Positions 34,701-42,391 of a stretch of DNA of 42,391 bases are shown one piece after another. Positions within the stretch are counted from its first letter, which is position 1; each line of letters begins with the position of its first letter. A program made the position numbers and the translations under genes. The stretch spans positions 1 through 42,391 of the forward strand of contig JAJXWA010000020.1 of the NCBI GenBank assembly GCA_021781795.1. The letters are read 5' to 3'. The notes beneath the pieces were generated by a model, which had not been told where the DNA came from, made no database searches, and saw nothing but the letters and a program-made list of their open reading frames with translations. Origin of the DNA: Acidobacteriota bacterium. Its GTDB lineage: Bacteria; Acidobacteriota; Terriglobia; Terriglobales; Acidobacteriaceae.

Positions 34701-36464
34701 GACGTTGATGGTGCCGGGGGCCAGCGTGGTGGTGGTGATGGAGAGCGTGGCCTGAACGGTCAGGGTAACGCTGCTGGTCGCCGTGTTGTTTGCAGAATCC
34801 GTCACATTGACGACGAGGTTGAAGGTGCCGGATGCGGTTGGCGTTCCGGAGACAACGCCAGCGGTGGAGAGACTGAGACCGGCGGGCAGGGTGGAGCCGC
34901 TGGCAGGTGCCCACGACCAGGAATAGCCCGTACCAGTGCCACCGGTCGCTGTGAAGGTTGCGCCCGGATAGGCCGTGCCCTGGTAGCCGGCGGGTAGAGT
35001 GATGGGGCTGATGGTCACGCCGGGTGCGATGGTGAGGGTGAACGTGGACGTCGCCGTGTTGGAGGCTGAGTCCGTGACCGTGATGCCGAAGCTGGCAGGT
35101 CCGGCGGTCGTGGCTTTGCCGGAGAGAACACCGGCAGAGGACAGCGCGAGCCCGGCAGGCAGCGAAGAGCCGCTGGCCACAGCCCATGTGTAACCGGAGC
35201 CGGAGCCGCCGGTGGCCGCCAGCGTCTGCGAGTAGCTCGACCCGACATAGGCCGTGGGCAGTGCCAGTGCCGTGGTGATGCTCACAGCGGGATTGATGGT
35301 GAGCGAATAGGTCGCCGTGAAGGTGTTCGAGGCGGAGTCAGTGACCGTGATGCCAAAGCTGGCGGTGCCGGATGTGGTCGGTTTGCCAGAGAGAACGCCG
35401 GCCGAGGACAGAGTCAAGCCCGCGGGCAGTGAGGTGCCGCTGGCCACCGCAAAGGTGTAACCGGTCCCGCTGCCGCCCGTAGCGGTGAACGTCTGCGAGT
35501 AATTGGCGTTGACATACGTGACGGGAAGAGAGGTGGGTGCAACCGCGATGGGCGGATAGACCACCTTGAGCGAGAGACTCTGAGTCTGGGAGTCACCAAA
35601 GGCATCGCTGGCCGAGACGACGATGGGAAAGGTTCCAGCAGCGGTGGGCGTGCCGGAGATAACCCCGGCGGAGGAGAGCGAGAGTCCCGCCGGCAGAGGT
35701 CCGGTGGAAAGCGCATAGGTTAAGGCGCCCGCTCCGCCGGTGGCGCTGACGGTGGCCGAGTAAGCCACTTTATAGGTCGCGTTGGCCAGCGAGGTGGTGG
35801 AGAAGGCAATTGCCGGTGCGGGATTGATGGTCAGCGTGAGTGCCTTGGTGGCGGTGAGCGCCGTGGGCGTGCCTGCATCCGTAAGCTTGAAGGTCAGGTT
35901 GTACGTGCCCGCGTCGGCGGCCTGCGGAGTTCCGGTGATCGCGCCCGCGGAGGTGAAGGTGAGGCTGGCGGGTAGCGTACCGCTAGTGAGAGCCCATGTA
36001 TAAGGCGTAACGCCGCCGGAGCCGGCGAGCGTGGCTGAGTAGGCGGTGCCGACGGTGGCTGCCGCCAGGCTGGCCGTCGTCACGGTGGGCATCGCGGGAA
36101 TTGTGATGGTGGCCGACTGGCTCTTGGTCGTATCGGATACCGACGTCGCGGTCACTGTGACCGTCTGAGCCGAGGAGGTGGCTGCGGGCGCAGTGAAGAC
36201 CGCCGATGTAGTGGTCTGGCTCGACAGGGTTCCGCCGGAGGTCGTCCAGTTGACGCCGGCTGACTTGGAGTCATTGGCGACCGAAGCGGAGAGCTTGACG
36301 GAATCCGTGCCGTCGACCGTTGAGGTAGACGGTGAGATCGTGACGCCTATCGGAGCGGAGCCGCCTCCGCAGCCCGTCAAACCCCAAAGCATCCCAAGCA
36401 GCACAAAGGCCGCCAACCACGCGACCGCATTCCAGGTCTTCCGCCCCATCGTCGCCCTATGCAT
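31722..36464 (-). CDS. Giant lipoprotein with Ig-like and nine He_PIG repeats
   Basis: The 1580-residue protein has a lipoprotein signal ending LWGLTGC (Cys32). One Ig-like module (VTISPSTSTVDGTDSVKL) comes first. Nine putative-Ig (He_PIG) modules of ~85-100 residues follow, each with a GTxY/ATGGSG, LPAGLSLSSAGVISGTP and VTDS...TLTI pattern. The C-terminal ~600 residues have two carboxypeptidase-regulatory/SdrD-like modules (VSGNVSYSGTNKG, VPPGNYTLVAS), an FN3-like part and a Ser/Asn-rich end module. It is probably an extended surface or outer-membrane protein for adhesion or carbohydrate contact. GGAGGAG lies before the ATG at 36464, so I prefer it to the frame's start at 36485. Confidence 0.9.
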   Translation of the reverse strand: MHRATMGRKTWNAVAWLAAFVLLGMLWGLTGCGGGSAPIGVTISPSTSTVDGTDSVKLSASVANDSKSAGVNWTTSGGTLSSQTTTSAVFTAPAATSSAQTVTVTATSVSDTTKSQSATITIPAMPTVTTASLAAATVGTAYSATLAGSGGVTPYTWALTSGTLPASLTFTSAGAITGTPQAADAGTYNLTFKLTDAGTPTALTATKALTLTINPAPAIAFSTTSLANATYKVAYSATVSATGGAGALTYALSTGPLPAGLSLSSAGVISGTPTAAGTFPIVVSASDAFGDSQTQSLSLKVVYPPIAVAPTSLPVTYVNANYSQTFTATGGSGTGYTFAVASGTSLPAGLTLSSAGVLSGKPTTSGTASFGITVTDSASNTFTATYSLTINPAVSITTALALPTAYVGSSYSQTLAATGGSGSGYTWAVASGSSLPAGLALSSAGVLSGKATTAGPASFGITVTDSASNTATSTFTLTIAPGVTISPITLPAGYQGTAYPGATFTATGGTGTGYSWSWAPASGSTLPAGLSLSTAGVVSGTPTASGTFNLVVNVTDSANNTATSSVTLTVQATLSITTTTLAPGTINVAYNQPLAATGGSGTGYTWTTDAAGTTSLAGINLTLSSSGAITGTPTKTGTATFNATVTDSASHTATASLTVTVYSALTVTTATLPSTDAGIAYSQTLLAGGGSGTGYTWSVTAGAASLTAENLSVSAAGAITGTPTAAGTAAFTVQVKDSLGNTATANLSVQVYAALTLSAPSSGVPGPATVGGVYNSSIAASGGSGNYSWTITGLPADGLSSSVSGGLVVLSGTPTTATTVTFTASVTDTATTQTIGPDTYSIVVSNASPLTLPPPNPATLPSATVNQSYNGVIQASGGAGPYTWTINGVAVTGAGIALSNGLTASSTGNDLLQVSGTPTTTTAVPLTNVGVKDNTGATAGPTTYSIAVNTAGSQVSGQFSLTQSCGSSGTVPPITVSINTSPVQTTTSNNGSYGFASIPNGTYTITPSISGASSVFYPATQTVTVNNGAVTANFNVSIGYTVSGNVSYSGTNKGQVYLSLTSSSCSGSGVAGTSITDSTLTSGGAYTIHGVPPGNYTLVASMDILGQGYLNASDPSGTGSALVTTANVTGANVTLSDPTVTAPTAGPKLKAIQPTDQGVAISYKPITNSNGLEIATSYTVQWSTSSSFSSPSSKTFTANGDGATVWILNNTTAGSGSFTNGTAYYFRACGTAAGTCSAWTTWGGSTPASVTAGTPSGSSYFTVTGTVTLPSNITPTGPLYVGFFDQTTNTPYATIIASPSNSSPNAYTVQVPSGTSYFFFGILDQNKNGLIDVGDITNTGGGGSSALMSITGNMTGQNLTLSGANSTPIVNTQSFQYTSSTTTSTSYSLNFHEREGVKLPVSVELTAGPNVMNPLDFAPCTSCGHPQFDYYINISGAQPTVGDTYSFLVNYSDGTSETVTASVTALVTSFATGLAPTGSVPGQTTPTFTWTDPASASSYVYQFYLNDNSGNQIWAIPSNNSSSNGFPSTITSITWGTDPTGDTSNTPSVSSLTTGATYTWQITVQDANGNSSQSQVSFTP

Positions 36465-36740
36465 CACACACTCCTCCACACGCATCTGAAATCCCGCCTA
36501 TGCCAGTGCTTCTTTCGCACTGGTCTGGCGCAATCTCTTTTTGGTTAACGCGGAAAGGGGACGTGAAATCCGCCAGAGGAAAACTCGGACACACCGTGGA
36601 GAGGAAGCACAAAAGTAACCCCCCTCGCAGCGCAGGACGCCGTTCTGGAAGATTCCGCACGTGAGCAGCGCAGCTTGACAAGCCTTTGAAATGCAGAGAA
36701 CCTACATGCATCTCAAAAACAAGAGCATCGGTACGCAGCA
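36465..36740. promoter_or_regulatory. Divergent promoter region of the He_PIG and kinase genes
   Basis: The gap contains CCAGTGC and GCACTGG (36503-36523) as a 7-bp hairpin in the expected 5' leader of the He_PIG gene. TTGACA at 36675-36680 could be a -35 box for the kinase gene, but no -10 box lies at the usual spacing. Assignments are tentative. Confidence 0.35.
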
Positions 36741-39700
36741 ATGGAGCCAGCAAGATCGGATTGGGCCCAGGTTAAGACGCTGTTCCAGTCCATGATCGAC
36801 ATGGATGAGGAAGAACGACGCCGGTATCTTGCGGGTCAAAGTCTCTCTCCGGAACTGGCTGCCTTTGTCGATGAGCTGATGCGGGCTCACTCTGAGGCGG
36901 GGTCGTTCCTCGATCCGCAGGCGCTCTACGCCGCGCATGTTGCAGAATCATCTTCGTCGGGCAGGCTGGAGCCAGGAACCGTGCTTGCCGAACGGTTCAG
37001 CGTAGCGCGATTGCGCGCGCGCGGCGGCATGGGCGAAGTGTACGAGGCCGAAGATCTCGAACTGCACATGCCAGTGGCGATCAAGGTCATCCGGCCGGAG
37101 ATTGCAGAGCTGCCGGGAATGCTGAAGCGCTTTCGGCGCGAGGTCCACCTGGCCAAGCAGGTGACGCATCCCAACGCCTGCCGCATCTTTGATATCTTTC
37201 ATCACCGCGACAAAGAGAACCGCGACGTGCTCTTCCTGACCATGGAGCTGCTGAACGGAGAGACGCTGTCAGAGCGCCTGCAGCGCACGGGCAGGTTGGC
37301 CGAGGCGGAGGCTCTGCCGATTCTGCACCAGCTCGCTTCGGCTCTGCAGACCGCGCACGCGGCGGGGATTCTGCACCGCGACCTGAAGCCGGGCAACATC
37401 ATTCTGGAGTCTGGCCGCGACGGCGAAGTGCGAGCGGTCATCACCGATTTCGGCATGGCGCTGAATGGCGTGCAGGGCGAACATGCGCCGCAGACCGCCA
37501 GCGGCCAGTTTGCCTTCGGAACGCCGGAGTACATGTCTCCCGAGCAGATTGAAGGCAAGGACCTCTCGCCGGGATCGGACATCTACGCGCTGGGTCTGGT
37601 GGCGTATCAGATGCTCACCGGCACCCGCGCCTTTGACGCCAACACGCCGCTCTACTCTGCGCTGCGCAGGTTGACGGAGTCGCCGCCGATGCCGCGCACG
37701 GTGCAGCCGGAGCTGAATCCCCAGTGGGACCGGCTGATTGCCCGCAGCCTTGAAAAAGATCCCTCGCGGCGCATCGGCTCCGCGGCGGAGTTCGACGCGG
37801 CGCTGTCGGCGATTGAACAAGCGACGCCGCGCAACCGCAAAAGATCTCGCGCAATCGATCGAGTGAGAACACGCATTGCGCACCACACGCGGCTGGCGCG
37901 CGCTTCGATTGCTGCGGTGCTGCTGCTTTTGCTGGGCGGGGTCTTCGCCGGTTCGCGGCTGCGCCGGAAGGCGGCTCCACTGGCAGACATGACGGTGGTT
38001 CTCGCCGATTTTGTGAACACGACCGGCGAGCCTGCGTTTGACAATCCGCTGAATGTGGCGCTGGCGGCCAAGCTGCAGCAGACGCCCTATCTCACGCTGA
38101 TGCCGGAGCAAAAGATTCGCACCGCCCTGCAGTACATGGGCCTGCCTGCGCGCCAGCATCTGACGGAGCAGGTGGCGCTGCAGGTCTGCGAGCGCGGCGC
38201 AGGGCAGGTGGTGCTGCAGGGCTTTATCGCGAACAGTAACACTGGCTACACGGTGGGCCTGCGCGCCTTCCAGTGCGCGTCGGGGAGAGAAATCGCTTTG
38301 CGCCAGTTTCCCGTGGGATTTCGGGACTCCGTTCTCGACGCTCTGGATCGCGCGGCAGAGGCGATTCGACCGGAGCTGGGCGAGTCAACTGAGTCCATCC
38401 GCAAGTACGATGTGCCGCTGGTGGAGGCGACCACGCCGTCGTTCGAAGCGGTCACGGCCTTTGCCGAGGGCACGGAGGCATGGAATGAGCGCGGCGAGGC
38501 TGCTGCGCTTCCCTACTTCCAGAAGGCGACGGAGATCGATCCCAACTTTGCGATGGCCTATGCGCGGCTGGGCACGGTCTACGGCAACATGGGCGAGACG
38601 CGGCGCGCCGACGAGGCGATGCGGCAGGCCTTTGACCGGCGGGATCGCGTGACGGAGTGGGAACGCTACTACATCGTGTCGCACTACTACGGCTTTGTAA
38701 CCGGCGAGGTCGATAAGGAGATGCAGACCTACGAGGAGTGGGCAAAGGCGTATCCGCACGACATGGCGTGGACGATCAACCTGAGCGTGGACTATGCCTT
38801 CACGGGCCAGTACGACAAAGCGATCGAGCTGCAGCGCCGCGCGATTCGCGAGACTCCGGGCCTCTCGCCAAGTTATGGCAATCTGGCGCAGCTTTTTCTT
38901 GCCGTAGAGAAGCCGGACGAGGCGCGCGCCGTGCTGGATCAGGCTACGCAGCTCAATCTGCACGATGTAAACATCCAGCTCGACGAATACGAGCTGGCGT
39001 TTTATCGCGACGACAAGGCGACGATGAGCCGGCTGGTTGCGGGGGCAGCGCAGTTTCCGGGCGTGGAAGACACGCTGCTGGCTCAGCAGGCGGCGACAGA
39101 AGATCGGGCGGGACGGCTCGATGCAGGACTCGCGCTGGCGACGAAGGCGGCAGCGGTCGCACGCAAGGCAGGGGCGGCCGAGACCAGCGCCACATGGCTC
39201 GCCGGCGAAGCGGTGCGGCAGGCTGAGATGGGCCGACCCGCAGTGGCGCGGCGACTGGCTGCGGAAGCAACGGCGGACCCAAAGGCGGCAGCCGGACAAG
39301 ACGTTGAGATGCTGGTCGCTCTTGCGTCGGCGCAATCCGGCGACTTGCGCCGCGCGCAGGCGCTTCTGACGCAGGCGAGCAACGCGCATCCGCTGGACAC
39401 GATTGTGCAGTCCTACTGGATTCCGATTCTTCATGCGCGGCTTGACTACGCCGTTGGAAACAGCAAGGAGGCGGTACAGGTGCTGAACGGGACGGACCCC
39501 TACGATCTCGGCATCTTCACGCCGGGCGAGTGCATGGATGCTGCGTATACCCGCGGGCAGGCGCTGCTTGCAGGGCGCCAGCCGCAGCTCGCTGCCGAGG
39601 CGTTCCGCCATATCCTCGGCCATCGCGGACTGGTGCTGAACTGCCCGACCTCGGCACTGGCGCAACTGGGGCTGGCGCGGGCGCTTGCGCAGGCTGGCGA

Positions 39701-39812
39701 CGCTGCGGCAAGCAGGACACAGTATCAGGATCTTCTTGCGCTGTGGAAGGATGCCGAGCCGAGCTTTGCTCCGGCGCGGCAGGCACGCAAGGAATACCTC
39801 TCGCTGCACTGA
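36741..39812 (+). CDS. Transmembrane Ser/Thr protein kinase with C-terminal TPR-like region
   Basis: The 1023-residue protein has a ~80-residue leader typical of acidobacterial kinases. The protein kinase domain follows: RGGMGEVYEA (G-loop), Lys115 in AIKVI, HRDLKPGN (212-219), DFG (236-238), GTPEYMSPEQ and SDIYALGLVAYQMLTG. One membrane helix lies near 388-406 (IAAVLLLLLGGVFAG). The outer part contains a domain with TVVLADFVNTTGEPAFDNPL and then TPR-like helices (FQKATEIDPNFAMAYARLGTVYGNMGE and later copies, in shortened form). It probably senses through the TPR part and phosphorylates cytoplasmic targets. The ECF sigma gene follows after 92 bases. Confidence 0.94.
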   Translation: MEPARSDWAQVKTLFQSMIDMDEEERRRYLAGQSLSPELAAFVDELMRAHSEAGSFLDPQALYAAHVAESSSSGRLEPGTVLAERFSVARLRARGGMGEVYEAEDLELHMPVAIKVIRPEIAELPGMLKRFRREVHLAKQVTHPNACRIFDIFHHRDKENRDVLFLTMELLNGETLSERLQRTGRLAEAEALPILHQLASALQTAHAAGILHRDLKPGNIILESGRDGEVRAVITDFGMALNGVQGEHAPQTASGQFAFGTPEYMSPEQIEGKDLSPGSDIYALGLVAYQMLTGTRAFDANTPLYSALRRLTESPPMPRTVQPELNPQWDRLIARSLEKDPSRRIGSAAEFDAALSAIEQATPRNRKRSRAIDRVRTRIAHHTRLARASIAAVLLLLLGGVFAGSRLRRKAAPLADMTVVLADFVNTTGEPAFDNPLNVALAAKLQQTPYLTLMPEQKIRTALQYMGLPARQHLTEQVALQVCERGAGQVVLQGFIANSNTGYTVGLRAFQCASGREIALRQFPVGFRDSVLDALDRAAEAIRPELGESTESIRKYDVPLVEATTPSFEAVTAFAEGTEAWNERGEAAALPYFQKATEIDPNFAMAYARLGTVYGNMGETRRADEAMRQAFDRRDRVTEWERYYIVSHYYGFVTGEVDKEMQTYEEWAKAYPHDMAWTINLSVDYAFTGQYDKAIELQRRAIRETPGLSPSYGNLAQLFLAVEKPDEARAVLDQATQLNLHDVNIQLDEYELAFYRDDKATMSRLVAGAAQFPGVEDTLLAQQAATEDRAGRLDAGLALATKAAAVARKAGAAETSATWLAGEAVRQAEMGRPAVARRLAAEATADPKAAAGQDVEMLVALASAQSGDLRRAQALLTQASNAHPLDTIVQSYWIPILHARLDYAVGNSKEAVQVLNGTDPYDLGIFTPGECMDAAYTRGQALLAGRQPQLAAEAFRHILGHRGLVLNCPTSALAQLGLARALAQAGDAAASRTQYQDLLALWKDAEPSFAPARQARKEYLSLH

Positions 39813-39904
39813 GCGGCTTTTCTGCCGATGCCGGTCTCGCCTCTGTCCACGCGATAAAATACAGATGCAGCTCACTCTGCTCTTGCGTGGAGTTCCCGGC
39901 CCCG

Positions 39905-40483
39905 ATGGAGGCAACGCCCAACGATGTCACGGCCCTGCTGACCCGCCTTTCGAGCGGAGACAAGACTGTGATTTTGCGGCTGATGCCTCTGGTGTATGAC
40001 GAGCTGCACCGCCGCGCGAACCAGTCGATGCGCCAGGAACGGGCCAACCACACGCTGCAGCCCACGGCACTGGTGCATGAGGTCTACCTGAAGCTGGTGC
40101 AGCAGCGCGAACCGAATTTCAGAAACCGTGCCCACTTCTACGCGATTGCGGCGCAACTGATGCGGCGGATTCTGACCGACCACGCGCGGGCGCGCATGAG
40201 CGCCAAGCGCGGCGGCGGCATGGATGCAGATCCCCTGATGGAGATTCGGCCGATGCGCACGGACCAGCCGGCCGGCGTGCTGGCCGTAAATGACGCGCTG
40301 AATGAGCTCTCTGCGCTGGACGAGCGGCAGGAGAAGATTGTGGAGATGCGCTTCTTTGGCGGGCTCACGGTGGAGGAGACGGCCGAAGTCCTGGGCGTTT
40401 CCGTCCGCACGGTGGAGCGCGAGTGGTCGATGGCGCGGGCATGGCTCTACACGCGGCTCAAGCCCAAGGCGAATCCGGCCTGA
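39905..40483 (+). CDS. ECF-type RNA polymerase sigma factor, Sig-70_X6 group
   Basis: The 192-residue protein matches the acidobacterial/planctomycete ECF group. Region 2 has LMPLVYDELHRRANQSMRQER and HTLQPTALVHEVYLKLV, with HFYAIAAQLMRRILTDHARAR. Region 4 has ELSALDERQEKIVEMRFFGG and the helix-turn-helix LTVEETAEVLGVSVRTVEREW. This group is usually encoded beside Ser/Thr kinases and is thought to be controlled by phosphorylation; the upstream kinase gene fits. The open frame runs back to 39530, inside the kinase gene, but ATG 39905 is the family start with GTGGAG before it. Confidence 0.94.
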   Translation: MEATPNDVTALLTRLSSGDKTVILRLMPLVYDELHRRANQSMRQERANHTLQPTALVHEVYLKLVQQREPNFRNRAHFYAIAAQLMRRILTDHARARMSAKRGGGMDADPLMEIRPMRTDQPAGVLAVNDALNELSALDERQEKIVEMRFFGGLTVEETAEVLGVSVRTVEREWSMARAWLYTRLKPKANPA

Positions 40484-40675
40484 GCCACCCTCTGCGAAGC
40501 GAGCCGGAACACGCAAAGCGGCTTGGAGAGCTACGGCGCGTGGTTGTATCCTGAGGGGTTGCCTGCCATGCGAACACTCTTTGCACGCGACCTTTGCGGG
40601 GCGGTTCTACCTGTGTACACCGGGCACTGCATGCGAGGCGCGATGCGTTCCGCACCTGCCGCGCACATCGGTTGA

Positions 40676-42046
<1,371 letters not shown>

Positions 42047-42230
42047 GGATGCGGGAGCGCGGCAACCGTTCGTGCTGCCTGACCAGCGCGCTCGCTGCGC
42101 GTGCGGAAGTGAACAAACCTGAAGCGTGAGGCGGTTTTCCGTCGCAGGCGTGAGACAGAAAGCGAGACGGAACGTGGACAGAATGCAAGCAGGATGCGGA
42201 TTGAGCGGCCGGAGTGATGCACGGCTGAGA

Positions 42231-42391
42231 ATGGCGTTCCGGCAACTCCGCCAACGCGCCGTGGGCTGGCTCCTGCTGGGACTGCTGTCCGCGATCCCGC
42301 TGTGCGCGCAGCAGAGCACCGACGTGGTGTGGCGCGGCAAGCTGCGCGACGCGGGCGGCGCGCCGATTGCCGCGGCGAAGGTGGAGTTGAA
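42231..42391 (+). CDS. Start of a secreted protein with carboxypeptidase-regulatory-like domain, partial
   Basis: From ATG 42231 an open frame runs off the window end (53 complete codons). It encodes a basic start, a hydrophobic signal segment (VGWLLLGLLSAIPLCAQQ) and then VVWRGKLRDAGGAPIAAAKVEL, the opening strand pattern of a carboxypeptidase-regulatory-like domain. In acidobacteria this pairing often starts TonB-dependent receptor-like outer-membrane proteins, but the rest is not visible. The Cys near LCAQ could be a lipidation site, although signal-peptide cleavage is more likely. Confidence 0.6.
   Translation, partial: MAFRQLRQRAVGWLLLGLLSAIPLCAQQSTDVVWRGKLRDAGGAPIAAAKVEL

Noticed and set aside
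38385..39914. A 509-codon minus-strand frame opposite the kinase TPR region
   Set aside because: It is Arg/Leu-rich without motifs and lies fully antisense to the kinase gene.

Overview
The window looks like chromosomal DNA of an acidobacterium (Acidobacteriota, most likely class Terriglobia). The evidence is lineage-typical families: two secreted VWFA-related Acidobacterial-domain proteins, a large He_PIG-repeat lipoprotein, a Ser/Thr kinase-TPR protein followed by an ECF sigma factor of the Sig-70_X6 type, and the start of a signal-peptide/carboxypeptidase-regulatory-like protein at the right edge. GC is high and most genes are intact. The species cannot be fixed from the sequence alone.

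Left edge to 2.3 kb: the tail of a probable sugar-binding lipoprotein, an IclR regulator and a convergent Gfo/Idh/MocA oxidoreductase suggest a small carbohydrate-use locus. From 2.57 to 6.26 kb lies a compact genomic island bounded by a perfect 49-bp direct repeat. The right copy is the 3' part of an intact tRNA-Cys(GCA) gene and the left copy is a lone fragment. The island holds a Fic-domain protein with an AbiEi-like N-terminus and a four-unit, 24-bp-periodic repeat in its promoter region. It also holds a divergent gene pair whose products both show PD-(D/E)XK-like residues; one of the two needs a -1 frameshift to read through. No integrase is present. A tRNA-Gly(GCC) gene follows tRNA-Cys.

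From 6.5 to 16.7 kb: a MacB/LolD-type ABC ATPase, small membrane proteins (DUF2905, TM2 plus zinc ribbon, anchored rhodanese), a molybdopterin oxidoreductase, a Cys-anchored Ig/OmpA-like lipoprotein, ThpR and HIT proteins, and a receiver-like protein with an Arg/Gln-rich N-terminus. From 16.6 to 23.5 kb is housekeeping: mutM, a DUF4440 protein, an ABM monooxygenase, purA and folP on the minus strand, and dacB (PBP4), a tiny cytochrome c lipoprotein and a membrane protein on the plus strand. From 23.5 to 31 kb: a BON-domain lipoprotein, the divergent VWA pair, tatA, a thioredoxin-like protein, a membrane PIN-TRAM protein and a degenerate response regulator. From 31.7 to 42.4 kb: the 1580-residue He_PIG lipoprotein, the kinase-TPR gene, the ECF sigma gene, argG and a partial secreted protein.

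A cross-cutting signal is that seven of about 37 gene starts have TANNNT exactly six bases before the start codon, the signature of leaderless transcription. Other genes carry ordinary Shine-Dalgarno sites. The standout candidate for an undescribed system is the tRNA-Cys island.
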